64,000 bases of DNA from Actinokineospora enzanensis DSM 44649. GTDB lineage: Bacteria > Actinomycetota > Actinomycetes > Mycobacteriales > Pseudonocardiaceae. The stretch covers positions 153,110-217,109 of the forward strand of contig NZ_KB894405.1 of NCBI RefSeq assembly GCF_000374445.1. The letters run 5' to 3'. The translations under genes were made by a program, and so were the position numbers. Shown in pieces: positions 39,040-48,082 of this stretch; position 1 is the stretch's first letter; the number at the start of each line of letters is the position of its first letter. Below the pieces are notes generated by a model that saw nothing but the letters and a program-made list of their open reading frames with translations, did not search any database and was not told where the DNA came from.

Positions 39040-41388
39040 GTGAAACGCAGAATCGCCCTACCCGCTGCCGCGTGTCTTGCGGCCCTGTCCGTGCCCGCGG
39101 TGATCACCGTGGCACAGGCGGCACAAGGAGGTGCCGCCGCCCCCGCAGCCGCCGCGAGCCCGATGTCCCTGGCCGTGGCCGCCGCCGACAAGGCCGCGCT
39201 GTCCGGGCTGGACGCGCTGGCCAAGGGGCCGGACCAGCAGTTCGTCCGCAAGCAGACCTACACCGGTGGCGTCCCGGGCCACCGTGACCTGTTCTACGTC
39301 TCCTACGACCGCACCTACAAGGGGCTGCCGGTCATCGGCGGCGACGCGGTCGTGGCCACCGACGCCAACGGCGCCGTGCTGTCCACCGTCGCGGCCGACC
39401 AGGGCGCGGAGCTCGCGGTCGACACCCGCGCCTCGGTGACCGCGTCGAAGGCGGAGAGCATCGCCCGCGCGACGGCCAAGCTGGCCACCGTGGACAGCAT
39501 CGACGGCAACACGCTGTCGGTGCAGGCGGGCGCGGGCGGCACGCTGGTCTACGAGACCATCGTCGCCGGTCACAAGGCCGACGGTGCCCCGAGCCGACTG
39601 CACGTGTTCGTCAACGCCAAGACCGGCAAGGTCGAGAGCACCAAGGACGACGTGCGCGCCGGGTCCGGCACCAGCCAGTGGAACGGCCCGAACCCGCTGC
39701 ACATCGACACCAGCAACAACAGCACGGTGGACCCGACCCGCAGCGGTGTGCGCTGCGTGGATCTCGCCACCAAGCAGCCGTTCACCAAGTCCAACGACAC
39801 CTTCGGCAACGGCCAGGCCTCCTCGAAGGAGACCGGTTGCGTCGACGTGCTGTGGTCCACCCAGCACGAGTGGGACATGCTGAAGAACTGGCTGGGCCGT
39901 AGCGGCATCAACGGCTCCGGTGGCGGCGTCACCGTCCAGGTCGGCCTGAGCCAGGTCAACGCGTACTGGACCGGCGACCACATCGAGATCGGCCACAACA
40001 ACGCCAACCAGTGGATCGGCTCGATGGACGTCGTGGGCCACGAGCACGGCCACGCGATCGACCAGTACACCCCGGGTGGCGCGGGCCAGGAGGCCGGGCT
40101 CGGCGAGGGCACCGGCGACATCTTCGGCGCCCTGACCGAGGCCTACACCAACGAGCCGTCCCCGTACGACACCCCGGACTACACCGTGGGCGAGTCGGTG
40201 AACCTGGTCGGCCAGGGCCCGATCCGCAACATGGCGAACCCGTCGCAGGTCAACGGCGACCCGAACTGCTACTCCAGCCGCATCCCGAGCACCGAGGTGC
40301 ACGCGGCGGCCGGTCCGCTGAACCACTGGTTCTACCTGCTGGCCGAGGGTTCGGCGAAGAGCCCGACCTGCAACAGCTCCACCGTGACCGGTATCGGCAT
40401 CCAGGCCGCCGGCCGCGTGTTCTACAACGCGATGCTGCTCAAGACCTCCGGCATGTCCTACAACCGGTACCGCACCGCGACCCTGACCGCGGCGAAGAAC
40501 CTGGACCCGACCTGCGCCCAGTACAACGCCACCAAGGCGGCCTGGAACGCGGTCAGCGTCGCGCAGCAGTCGGGTGAGCCGACCTGCACCTCGCAGCCGG
40601 GCAACGACTTCAGCGTCTCGCTGAGCTCCAGCTCCGGCACCGTCCAGAAGGGCGCGTCCACCACCGCGACCGTCTCGACCGCGACCACCACCGGCAGTGC
40701 GTCGACCGTCGCCCTGACCGCGACCGGCCAGCCCGCGGGCGTGACCGTGTCGTTCAACCCGGCCTCGGTGCAGTCCGGCGCCTCCTCGACGATGACCGTC
40801 TCGGCCTCGGCGAGCGCGGCGGCGGGCACCTACCCGATCACCGTGAAGGGCGCGGCGGGCGCGACCAGCCACACCGTGACCTACAACCTCACGGTCAGCG
40901 GCGGCCAGCCCCCGACGGACGACTTCTCGCTCGCGCTGAGCCCGAGCGACGGCAGCGCGGACCCGGGCAAGTCGGTCAGCACCACCGTCACCACGGCGAC
41001 CACCGCGGGCAGCGCGCAGACCGTGGCGCTGAGCGCGTCCGGCCTGCCGTCGGGTGCCACGGCCAGCTTCAACCCGTCGTCGGTCCAGTCCGGCGGCACC
41101 TCGACGCTGACCATCAACACCTCGGCCAGCACCGCGCCGGGCAGCTACCAGGTGACCATCACCGGTAGCGGCACCGCCTCGCACACCGCCACGTTCTCGC
41201 TGACCGTCAACGGCGGCGGTGGCGGCGGCTGCGGCGGCGTCAGCGAGTGGAGCGCGTCGCAGGCCTACGTGCCGAACGACGAGGTCTCCTTCAACGGGCA
41301 CAAGTGGAAGTCCATCTGGTACTCCACCGGTGCCCAGCCCGACGACCCCCGCTCGTGGGCGGTCTGGCAGGACGAGGGCGCCTGCTGA
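39040..41388 (+). CDS. Secreted M4 (thermolysin-like) metalloprotease with chitin-binding tail
   Basis: This 782-residue preproprotease starts at GTG 39040 after GAGGAG. A signal peptide covers about 1-28 (AALSVPAVITVAQA). An FTP/PepSY propeptide follows to about 215, then the catalytic domain. Zinc ligands are His334 and His338 in HEHGH, with Glu356 in GEGTGDIFG replacing the more common NE.ISD. Two Ig-like repeats follow (DFSVSLSSSSGTV and DFSLALSPSDGSAD, each ending ..TV.LTVSGG), as in other actinobacterial secreted enzymes. A C-terminal type 5/12 carbohydrate-binding module (EWSASQAYVPNDEVSFNGHK, WAVWQDEGAC) suggests docking on chitin or cell walls. It is probably a saprophytic extracellular protease. 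Confidence 0.92.
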   Translation: MKRRIALPAAACLAALSVPAVITVAQAAQGGAAAPAAAASPMSLAVAAADKAALSGLDALAKGPDQQFVRKQTYTGGVPGHRDLFYVSYDRTYKGLPVIGGDAVVATDANGAVLSTVAADQGAELAVDTRASVTASKAESIARATAKLATVDSIDGNTLSVQAGAGGTLVYETIVAGHKADGAPSRLHVFVNAKTGKVESTKDDVRAGSGTSQWNGPNPLHIDTSNNSTVDPTRSGVRCVDLATKQPFTKSNDTFGNGQASSKETGCVDVLWSTQHEWDMLKNWLGRSGINGSGGGVTVQVGLSQVNAYWTGDHIEIGHNNANQWIGSMDVVGHEHGHAIDQYTPGGAGQEAGLGEGTGDIFGALTEAYTNEPSPYDTPDYTVGESVNLVGQGPIRNMANPSQVNGDPNCYSSRIPSTEVHAAAGPLNHWFYLLAEGSAKSPTCNSSTVTGIGIQAAGRVFYNAMLLKTSGMSYNRYRTATLTAAKNLDPTCAQYNATKAAWNAVSVAQQSGEPTCTSQPGNDFSVSLSSSSGTVQKGASTTATVSTATTTGSASTVALTATGQPAGVTVSFNPASVQSGASSTMTVSASASAAAGTYPITVKGAAGATSHTVTYNLTVSGGQPPTDDFSLALSPSDGSADPGKSVSTTVTTATTAGSAQTVALSASGLPSGATASFNPSSVQSGGTSTLTINTSASTAPGSYQVTITGSGTASHTATFSLTVNGGGGGGCGGVSEWSASQAYVPNDEVSFNGHKWKSIWYSTGAQPDDPRSWAVWQDEGAC

Positions 41389-41414
41389 TCTAGTCTCGGA
41401 ATGCTCCTGGTGAA

Positions 41415-41448
41415 CGGGCGGCTGTCGACTCCGGTCGGCAGCCGCCCG
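41415..41448 (+). terminator. Hairpin terminator of the M4 protease gene
   Basis: Arms CGGGCGGCTG (41415-41424) and CAGCCGCCCG (41439-41448) pair perfectly around a 14-nt loop, 26 nt after the stop codon. No T-run follows. Confidence 0.6.
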
Positions 41449-41455
41449 CACCTCT

Positions 41456-41472
41456 GTGGGGGTATCCCCCAC
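41456..41472. promoter_or_regulatory. Palindrome upstream of the TAP-like hydrolase
   Basis: GTGGGGGTATCCCCCAC is a 7+3+7 perfect palindrome 60-76 nt before the hydrolase start. It could be an operator, a second terminator stem or a metal-sensor-like site. No adjacent regulator explains it. Confidence 0.35.
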
Positions 41473-41531
41473 GGGGACCGGTCATCCTCTGGACTGACGA
41501 CCGCGCATCGCGCGCTCAGGATGATCGGCCC

Positions 41532-42926
41532 ATGGCGAAAAGCAAGAGAAAACGGATAGTCGCCGCCATCGTGGTGGCGGCCGTCGTGACCACGACCCTG
41601 GGCGCGGGAACCGCCTCGGCGGACCGTGGTTCGGTCGCGTGGCGGTCGTGCGGCACCCGTGGTGCGGAATGCGCGACCATCAGCGTCCCCCTGGACTGGG
41701 CCCGCCCCACCGGCGACCGCGTCTCACTGGCGGTGACCCGCCTCCGCGCGACGGACCCCAAGCGGCGCCTGGGTGTGCTGCTGTTCAACCCCGGCGGCCC
41801 CGGTGGCCCGGGAGTCCCGGTGGTACGGGACTTCGGTCCGGATGTGTTCCCGCGAGAGCTGCAGGAACGGTTCGACATCATCGGTCTCGACCCGCGTGGG
41901 GTGGGGGAGAGCACGCCCGCGATCACCTGCCCGGTGCCGCCGACGAGTTCCAAGGTGACCCAGTTCCCGCGTGACCGCGCGGACTATGACCGGTTGGTCG
42001 CCTACAACAAGCAGGTCGCGGACAGCTGCCGCGCCGCGACCGGACCGTTGATCGACCACGTCGACACGGTGAGTGCGGCACGGGACATCGACGCTGTCCG
42101 GGTTTCCTTGGGGGAGCAGCGGATCAACTGGCTGGGGCTGTCGTATGGCACGTTGTTGGGGGCGACCTATGCGCAGCTCTACCCGAACCGGTTGCGCGCG
42201 GCCGTGTTGGATGGCGCGGTAGACCACACTGTCGGGACGCGACGGTTGGCGTTCGACGAGATCCGGTCCACTGAGGACGTATTCGGGAAGTTCTTCGCCT
42301 GGTGCGCGGCCGAGGTTTCCTGCGCCATGCACGGGCGGGACATCGCGGGGGAGTATCGGGCGCTGTTGGACCGGGCCGATCGGGCGCCGGTGCCTGCCAC
42401 GGGGGTGCCGGACGGGTTGAACGCGGAGCAGATCGGTTACACGGCCTACTCCCTGGTGTCGATCCAGTCGTTGTGGCCGATACTGGCGACCGCCATCCGC
42501 GACGCCGCGACCGACGCTGCGGGGTTCGTGGGGGAGGGGTCGTCTGCGGCTTACCGGGTGATCGGGTGCCATGACTTCCCGAGTGACGTGCGCGGGTACG
42601 CGGATCTGGCTGAGCGGCAGCGGGCCGCCCGGCAGATCGCGCCGACGACCCGGGGGTATGTGGAAGGCTGGGACGTGCAGGCCGGGTGCGCGGGGTGGCC
42701 GATCAAGGCGGCCAACCCGTGGGGTCCGACACCGGTTCGTGGGGCGCCGCCGATCCTGGTGGTGACCGGGCGGCATGATCCCGCCACGCCTTACCCGTGG
42801 GGGTTGGGGCTGGCTTGCCAGATCTCCGGTTCGCGGGTGCTGACCTGGTCCGGTGCCGGACACACGGCCTTCCTCAACGACCCGGATGCGCTGCGGAGTG
42901 AGGTCGAGTACCTGCTCAACCCGTAG
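41532..42926 (+). CDS. Secreted tripeptidyl-aminopeptidase-like alpha/beta hydrolase
   Basis: The enzyme has 464 residues and starts at ATG 41532. A twin-Lys/Arg signal peptide (KSKRKRIVAAIVVAAVV..TASA) spans about 1-30. The fold shows the oxyanion region LLFNPGGPGGPGV, a nucleophile elbow GLSYGTLLG, the acid in VTGRHDPATPY and the His in SGAGHTAFL. This matches the SlpD/SlpE/TAP family (peptidase S33-like), which removes tripeptides or hydrolyses small esters outside the cell. It follows the M4 protease on the same strand and could finish the digestion of released peptides, although a terminator lies between them. Confidence 0.9.
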   Translation: MAKSKRKRIVAAIVVAAVVTTTLGAGTASADRGSVAWRSCGTRGAECATISVPLDWARPTGDRVSLAVTRLRATDPKRRLGVLLFNPGGPGGPGVPVVRDFGPDVFPRELQERFDIIGLDPRGVGESTPAITCPVPPTSSKVTQFPRDRADYDRLVAYNKQVADSCRAATGPLIDHVDTVSAARDIDAVRVSLGEQRINWLGLSYGTLLGATYAQLYPNRLRAAVLDGAVDHTVGTRRLAFDEIRSTEDVFGKFFAWCAAEVSCAMHGRDIAGEYRALLDRADRAPVPATGVPDGLNAEQIGYTAYSLVSIQSLWPILATAIRDAATDAAGFVGEGSSAAYRVIGCHDFPSDVRGYADLAERQRAARQIAPTTRGYVEGWDVQAGCAGWPIKAANPWGPTPVRGAPPILVVTGRHDPATPYPWGLGLACQISGSRVLTWSGAGHTAFLNDPDALRSEVEYLLNP

Positions 42927-42953
42927 TCGCCCTTGGTTGTCCACCGGCAAGAT

Positions 42954-42993
42954 CGTTCTACCGCCTGGGGTGTGGGCCTTGGGCGGTAGAACG
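42954..42993 (+). terminator. Hairpin terminator of the TAP-like hydrolase
   Basis: Perfect 12-bp arms CGTTCTACCGCC (42954-42965) and GGCGGTAGAACG (42982-42993) flank a 16-nt loop, 27 nt past the stop codon. Confidence 0.7.
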
Positions 42994-43188
42994 ACACTCG
43001 GGGGATCCCGGCCAAGACTGTCCTCTGAGGACGATCGACGTGTGTGTTGCCATGCCGATGTCTGCCGTAGGCGGCCGCCCCGGCAGGGCAGGCCGACTGT
43101 CGGGCGAGGCAGGCGATCCGATACGGACAGCGTGGCGGCACCGATTCCGCTGGTCCCGCCACACCGTCACCTCACCGGCTCACCCGGC

Positions 43189-43512
43189 TCAGGTGTACCA
43201 GTTGACGCAGCGCTGGGCGACATAGCCGCCGCCTCGGGCCGAGACGTGGATCCACCACGTGCTCGTGCCCCCGCACGCGGTGTAGGAGCCGCCGCTGGTG
43301 GCCGAGCATGACGCGGACGAGCTCTCCCCGGTGTTGAGCTGGCCTTTCGCCGTGCTGCCCGCGTTCGCCGAGGCGCGGACGATCACGGTCTGCTTGGCGA
43401 CCACGGAGCACGCGAAGGACTGCGCCGGGGCCGCCGACGCCGATGCCGTCGCGGGCACCAGGGCGCCCAGTGCCAGCGTGGTCGCGGCGACCACTGTCAA
43501 CCTTCTGCCCAT
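43189..43512 (-). CDS. Small secreted SH3-like domain protein
   Basis: This 107-residue exported protein starts at ATG 43512 with GGAGGAAG 6-8 nt upstream. A signal peptide covers about 1-28 (LALGALVPATASASA). The mature 80 residues hold VIVRASANAGSTAKGQL, the usual start of a bacterial SH3 (SH3b) fold, plus four Cys that can form two disulfides and an ending YVAQRCVNWYT. SH3b domains often bind peptidoglycan or peptides. With no catalytic domain, it may be a cell-wall binding effector or inhibitor. It is divergent from the BTAD regulator. Confidence 0.75.
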   Translation of the reverse strand: MGRRLTVVAATTLALGALVPATASASAAPAQSFACSVVAKQTVIVRASANAGSTAKGQLNTGESSSASCSATSGGSYTACGGTSTWWIHVSARGGGYVAQRCVNWYT

Positions 43513-43729
43513 AGGACACTTCCTCCCACATCAGTCCTGGAAATCCCTGCGGCACAACAGTCCCAGCCCACGCGCACAGATCGCGCACAGGCGCGGTGAC
43601 CTCCGGCGGATATGCCCGCTATGGCAGAATGGGTCACGACTGTGCCGGTCCGGTGCGCCCGGGAGTCGGCGCGGGACGACAAGCAGCCCTGGGGGACGTG
43701 CGGGCTGTCATCTGCATCGGGGGGCTGGA

Positions 43730-44581
43730 GTGGAGTTCCTTTTCCTGGGTCCGCTTGCGGTACGGCACGCGGGCACCACCATCGACCTGGGCGGGCACCG
43801 CAGGCGCGCGGTGCTGGCCGCGCTGTTGCTGCGGGCGAACACATCGGCGGGTTTCGGCTACCTCGCCGACGCCGCGTGGGACCGGCCGCCCGCCGCGCCC
43901 GAGTCCAACATCCGCACCCACGTGGCCGGTCTGCGCCGCACCCTGCGCGAGTGCGGCGACGGCGACGCCCGGCTCGTGACCGGCCAGGGGGCCTACCGGT
44001 TGGCGGCCGAGCCCGCCGAGCTGGACCTGTTGCGGTTCCGCGAGTTCGCCACGCGGGGCGACCGGTTCCTGCGCGCGGGCGAACTGGCCACGGCCATGAC
44101 CGACCTGGGCCGCGCGCTCGACCTGTGGCGCGGTGAACCGTTGGAGGGGATCGGTCACCCGGGCGCGGTCCTGCTGGCCGAGGCCGCCCGCCTGGTCGAC
44201 CTGCGGCTCACCGTCGCCGAGCAGCACGCGGCGGCGGCGATCGGACTCGGCCGGGCGGAGTCGGTCGTCGACGGCCTCGGCGCGCTGCTCGACAAGCACC
44301 CGCTGCACGAGCCGCTGTGGGCGCGGTTCGTGCAGGCGCTGCACCAGTGCGGACGCACGGCCGAGGCGCTGGCCGCCTTCGCCAGGGTGCGCGGCACACT
44401 GATCGACGAGCTGGGTGTCGAGCCCGGCGCGTTGCTGCGCCACACCCACCAGCGGGTGCTGACCGAGGCCCCGGTCCTGGTACCCGGCGCACTCGGTGCG
44501 TGGGGGCAGATGCCGGTGGACTTCGCCGAGGTCACCGGACGACGCTCGCGTGCTACCGCCTGGCGGGTGAGTGTGCCTTGA
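43730..44581 (+). CDS. Short BTAD (SARP-like) transcriptional regulator
   Basis: The regulator has 283 residues with GTG 43730 chosen after a GGGGGCTGGA stretch. An N-terminal winged-helix DNA-binding region (VEFLFLGPLAVRHAG to about 95) has the pattern RRAVLAALLLRANTSAG. It is followed by the bacterial transcriptional activator domain (LGRALDLWRGEPLEGI, EPLWARFVQALHQCGRTAEA, ELGVEPGALLRHTHQRVL). It lacks the NB-ARC and TPR domains of AfsR, so it is of the small SARP type, which often activates secondary-metabolite genes. No biosynthetic cluster is immediately adjacent, so its target is open. Confidence 0.88.
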   Translation: MEFLFLGPLAVRHAGTTIDLGGHRRRAVLAALLLRANTSAGFGYLADAAWDRPPAAPESNIRTHVAGLRRTLRECGDGDARLVTGQGAYRLAAEPAELDLLRFREFATRGDRFLRAGELATAMTDLGRALDLWRGEPLEGIGHPGAVLLAEAARLVDLRLTVAEQHAAAAIGLGRAESVVDGLGALLDKHPLHEPLWARFVQALHQCGRTAEALAAFARVRGTLIDELGVEPGALLRHTHQRVLTEAPVLVPGALGAWGQMPVDFAEVTGRRSRATAWRVSVP

Positions 44582-44743
44582 CCTCGGCGTCGGACAAGTA
44601 CACCCGCTGCAGGCTTGGAGACAGCCCGAAGCTCGCCGAGCATGTGCCGCTCGTTGTCGTTCGTGCCGTACCCTGCCCGCTGACCGGCGACCGTCGGCCC
44701 GCTGATCCGATGCCGGGCCTCGTACCTCGGAGGAACCACCGGG

Positions 44744-45697
44744 ATGACGGCAGAGCGACCGATGCCCACGCAGGACGACGTGCTCGGGTACTTCGACACG
44801 CTGTCGAACTGGGGACGCTGGGGTGACGACGACCAGCTCGGCACCCTGAACCACATCACCGACGACGTCCGGCTGGCGGCGGCGCGCGCCGTGCGTCACG
44901 GTCGGAGTGTGTCGTGCGCTTGGGAGGTCGCCGTGCCGGGGGAGATGGAGCGGTCGACGACGACCTGCCCGTGTGCCGCCGACATGCCGGGGGCCGAGAA
45001 CATGCCGTCCGGGTTCCGCCACGACCGGCGCTGGGGATTCTCGTCCGAGCGGCTCGGCCTCATGTTCCACGGCAACACCGTCGCCCACGTCGACTCGCCG
45101 TGTCACATCTTCTGGGACGGCGAGATGTACAACGGCCGACCGCACTCGTTGGTCGACGCCGAGACGGGATCGGCGTGGGCGGCCGTCACGGCGGCGGAGA
45201 ACGGCATCATCACGCGCGGTGTCCTGTTGGACATCGCGAGTGTTCGCGATGTGCCGTGGCTGGAACCGGGTCAGGGCGTGTTCCCCGACGACCTTGAGGA
45301 AGCCGAACGCCGCCAGGGCGTGCAGGTACGACCCGGTGACGCGGTACTCCTGCGCACCGGCCGTGGCCGACTCCGCCACGAAGCCGGTGCGTCGGGCGGT
45401 GTCACACAGGCGGGCTGGCACGCGTCCTGCCTGCCGTGGCTGCACGAGCGAGGCGTCGCCCTGATCGGCGCGGACACTCCCCAGGACGTCCAGCCGTCGG
45501 GGTACGACGCTGTGCTGATGCCGGTCCACGCCGTCGGCCTCGTCGCGATGGGCCTGTGGCTGCTCGACAACTGCGACCTGGAGGCGTGCGCGGCGACGGC
45601 CGCCGAGCTCGGCCAGTGGGACTTCCAGCTCGCGGTCGCACCGGTCCGTCTCGCGGGCACGTCCGGCAGCCCGGTCAACCCGATCGCCACCTTCTGA
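44744..45697 (+). CDS. Cyclase family protein (kynurenine formamidase-like)
   Basis: This metal-dependent hydrolase has 317 residues and starts at ATG 44744 after GGAGGAACC; a second ATG six codons later is possible. The key motif is HGNTVAHVDSPCHIFW, with the H-x-D-x3-H metal site of the cyclase/KynB superfamily. Later conserved parts are GVLLDIASVR, VRPGDAVLLRTG and IGADTPQDVQPSG. Family members open cyclic amides or act as formamidases or isatin hydrolases. The substrate cannot be told from sequence, and the gene appears monocistronic. Confidence 0.88.
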   Translation: MTAERPMPTQDDVLGYFDTLSNWGRWGDDDQLGTLNHITDDVRLAAARAVRHGRSVSCAWEVAVPGEMERSTTTCPCAADMPGAENMPSGFRHDRRWGFSSERLGLMFHGNTVAHVDSPCHIFWDGEMYNGRPHSLVDAETGSAWAAVTAAENGIITRGVLLDIASVRDVPWLEPGQGVFPDDLEEAERRQGVQVRPGDAVLLRTGRGRLRHEAGASGGVTQAGWHASCLPWLHERGVALIGADTPQDVQPSGYDAVLMPVHAVGLVAMGLWLLDNCDLEACAATAAELGQWDFQLAVAPVRLAGTSGSPVNPIATF

Positions 45698-45908
45698 CCG
45701 CGCGACCGCACGCCCTGCGTCGTCGGGGATGCTTGTCGCGGTCGGGGCGCGGACCAGGGCGAACACCGCTCCTCGGCGTGTCCGGACGCGTGCCGCGCGA
45801 GAATTCTCGAAAGAATCCGGGCGGACCCTGTCGGATCGGGCCGGTGGCGTTCGTAGCAGGGGTGACAGGCGGCCCGAGGGGGCGGCCACGACGGCGGGAG
45901 ATGTTCCG

Positions 45909-46241
45909 ATGGCGCAGTACCTGATTTCCGTGCTCACCGACGCGCCGGTCGAGGGCAACGCGGAGGAGGCGGCCGCGATCGACGTGTTCAACGCGCAGCT
46001 GCAGGCCGACGGGCAGTGGGTGTTCGCGGGTGGGCTGGCCTGGCCGGACTCGGCCACCGTGGTGGACGGGCGGGGAGCGGAGCCGGTGTTCACCGACGGG
46101 CCGTACGCGGAGTCGAAGGAGCACGTGATCGGCTTCTGGATCGTCGAGGCGCCGCACCTGGACGTGGCGTTGCGGCTGGCCGGGCAGGGGTCGAAGGCCT
46201 GCAACCGGCGGGTCGAGGTGCGACCGTTCTTGAGCGAATGA
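45909..46241 (+). CDS. YCII/DGPF domain protein
   Basis: This 110-residue protein starts at ATG 45909. It has an AQYLISVLTD opening, FAGGLAWPDSATVV and the DGPYAESKEHVIGFWIVEAP motif typical of DGPF (YCII-related) proteins. These partner with ECF42-type sigma factors. Here the downstream sigma gene overlaps by 4 nt (ATGA), so the two are made together. Its biochemical role is not known. Confidence 0.9.
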   Translation: MAQYLISVLTDAPVEGNAEEAAAIDVFNAQLQADGQWVFAGGLAWPDSATVVDGRGAEPVFTDGPYAESKEHVIGFWIVEAPHLDVALRLAGQGSKACNRRVEVRPFLSE

Positions 46242-47449
46242 CCGACGTCGACGCGGAGCTCGCCCGGGTCCACCGCGCGGAGTGGGCCCGGGTGGTGGCG
46301 ACGCTGGCCAGGCGGCTCGGGGACCTGGACGTCGCCGAGGAGATGGCGGCCGACGCGTTCGCCACCGCGGTCGAGCGCTGGCCGATCGACGGCGTGCCGC
46401 CGAACCCCGGCGCGTGGCTGACCACCACCGCCCACCGCCGCGCCATCGACCGGCTGCGGCGGGAGAGCAAGCGCGAGGACAGGCACCGGGAGGCGCTGAT
46501 GCTGGTCGACACCCCCGAACCGCCGGGCGCCATCGACGACGACCGGTTGCGCCTGGTGTTCACCTGCTGCCACCCCGCGCTGGCCATGGAGGCCAGGATC
46601 GCGCTGACACTGCGGATGGTCGGCGGGCTCACCGTGCCCGAGATCGCCCGCGCGTTCCTGGTCCAGGAGACCGCCATGGGCCAGCGGATCACCCGGGCCA
46701 AGGCGAAGATCAAGGCCGCCCGGATCCCCTACGGCGTGCCGTTCCACGAGGACGTCCCGGCCAGGGTCGCGGGCGTCCTGACCGTGCTGTACCTGATCTT
46801 CAACGAGGGCTACCTTGCCTCGACCTCCGACGGCGACCCGGTCCGCGACGACCTGACCGCCGAGGCGATCCGGCTGACCCGGCTGGTGCACGTCCTGCTG
46901 CCCGCCGACGGCGAGGTCGCCGGGCTGCTGGCGCTGATGCTGCTGACCCAGGCCCGCCGGGCCGCGCGGGTGTCGGCCGACGGCGACCTGGTCCCCCTCG
47001 GCGACCAGGACCGCGCCGCCTGGGACCGGGGGCTGATCGCCGAGGGGCACGCCCTGGTGCGCGCCCGGCTGGCGTCCGGACAGATGCCGGGGCGGTACCA
47101 GGTCCTCGCCGCGATCAACGCCGTGCACACCGACGGCCCGCACACCGACTGGTCACAGGTCGTCGCCCTCTACGACCAGCTGACCCGCATCGACCCGTCG
47201 CCGATCGTGCGCCTCAACCGGGCCATCGCGGTCGCCGAGCTGGACGGGCCGCAGGTCGCCATGGCCGAGATCGATGGTCTACCGCTGGAGACTTATCACA
47301 CCTATCACGCCACGCGTGCCGACTTCCTGCGCAGGCTGGGCCGTGGCGCGGAGGCACGGGCGGCGTACGATCGGGCAATCGCGCTCACCACCAATATCGG
47401 CGAGAAGACCTACCTCACCCACCGCCGCGACGAGGCCACCGGCCCGTGA
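46238..47449 (+). CDS. ECF42-type RNA polymerase sigma factor
   Basis: The factor has 403 residues. Region 2 (DVAEEMAADAFATAVERW, LTTTAHRRAIDRLRRE) and region 4 (LTLRMVGGLTVPEIARAFLV, MGQRITRAKAKIKAA) occupy the first ~190 residues. The C-terminal ~210 residues form the TPR-like extension of ECF42 factors (LYLIFNEGYLAS, DPSPIVRLNRAIAVAE). No anti-sigma gene is adjacent, which is usual for this group; the extension is thought to control activity. It is coupled to the YCII gene. Confidence 0.93.
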   Translation: MTDVDAELARVHRAEWARVVATLARRLGDLDVAEEMAADAFATAVERWPIDGVPPNPGAWLTTTAHRRAIDRLRRESKREDRHREALMLVDTPEPPGAIDDDRLRLVFTCCHPALAMEARIALTLRMVGGLTVPEIARAFLVQETAMGQRITRAKAKIKAARIPYGVPFHEDVPARVAGVLTVLYLIFNEGYLASTSDGDPVRDDLTAEAIRLTRLVHVLLPADGEVAGLLALMLLTQARRAARVSADGDLVPLGDQDRAAWDRGLIAEGHALVRARLASGQMPGRYQVLAAINAVHTDGPHTDWSQVVALYDQLTRIDPSPIVRLNRAIAVAELDGPQVAMAEIDGLPLETYHTYHATRADFLRRLGRGAEARAAYDRAIALTTNIGEKTYLTHRRDEATGP

Positions 47450-47577
47450 TCCGAGTCCCGAACGGACCGGTGCGATCGTCGAGGCAGGACGCCACTTGTT
47501 CGACCGGCGGCTTTCGCGGTGCGGGTAGCCGCGACAGCGATCCCGCCCCCCGGCCGAATCTGTCCACCAAGGACGAA

Positions 47578-48069
47578 TCACGCGATCATCCACTCCGGCG
47601 GTTCGTTGCCGAGGGCCTTGTTCCACGCCAGGCAGTACAGACGCGACTCGGGACCCATGTGGAACCACGCCGTGCGCAGGTCGAACCCGTGTCGGTACTC
47701 CGTCACCAAGACCTCGAAGAACCCCGTCGCGACCACCCGCCCGTCCGCCTCCGTCCCGTCGACCAGCACCGACTCCAGGATGGCGAAGACCCGGCGCAGG
47801 CGGTGCGGTGAGTGAGCCGCCAGGGCATGGGCCTGGCGGGCCAGGGCGGCCTCGGTGGGGTGGGTTTCGCGCGGTGGCACGGGGCTGACCGCGCGCAGCT
47901 CGGTCCACCAGGTGCGGCACGGCGCGGTGCTCGCGGGCGTCAGCGAACTCGCCCGATCGTGAACGCGGGCGTGCGTGAACGCGGCGATGTCATCTGTGCC
48001 CCCAGTGGCGGACGTCGGCCGGACCGCGTTCGAGCATCCACCCGGCGGACGGTTCCGGACATCCGCCAA
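47578..48069 (-). CDS. Unrecognised small protein, start uncertain
   Basis: This frame of up to 163 codons looks coding mainly in its last 100-110 residues (WWTELRAVSP, RVFAILESVLVDGTEADGRV, TGFFEVLVTEYRHGFDLRTA, ending PPEWMIA). The C-terminal part resembles small immunity-like or DUF7674-type proteins, but I am not certain. The first codon at 48069 is TTG without a ribosome site. GTG 47880 would give 100 residues, also without one. It lies 13 nt past the end of the leftward histidine kinase gene, on the same strand. It may be a decayed or N-terminally truncated gene. Confidence 0.4.
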   Translation of the reverse strand: MADVRNRPPGGCSNAVRPTSATGGTDDIAAFTHARVHDRASSLTPASTAPCRTWWTELRAVSPVPPRETHPTEAALARQAHALAAHSPHRLRRVFAILESVLVDGTEADGRVVATGFFEVLVTEYRHGFDLRTAWFHMGPESRLYCLAWNKALGNEPPEWMIA

Positions 48070-48082
48070 ACGGAGGAACTGA

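Noticed and set aside
41456-41472. CsoR-type copper operator
   Set aside because: The G5/C5 palindrome is suggestive, but no copper gene or CsoR is nearby and the spacing differs from sites I know; it is kept only as an unassigned palindrome.
43634-47143. 1169-codon minus-strand frame spanning five plus-strand genes
   Set aside because: It covers the BTAD, cyclase, YCII and ECF genes, which have clear motifs and ribosome sites; the frame is an antisense artefact.
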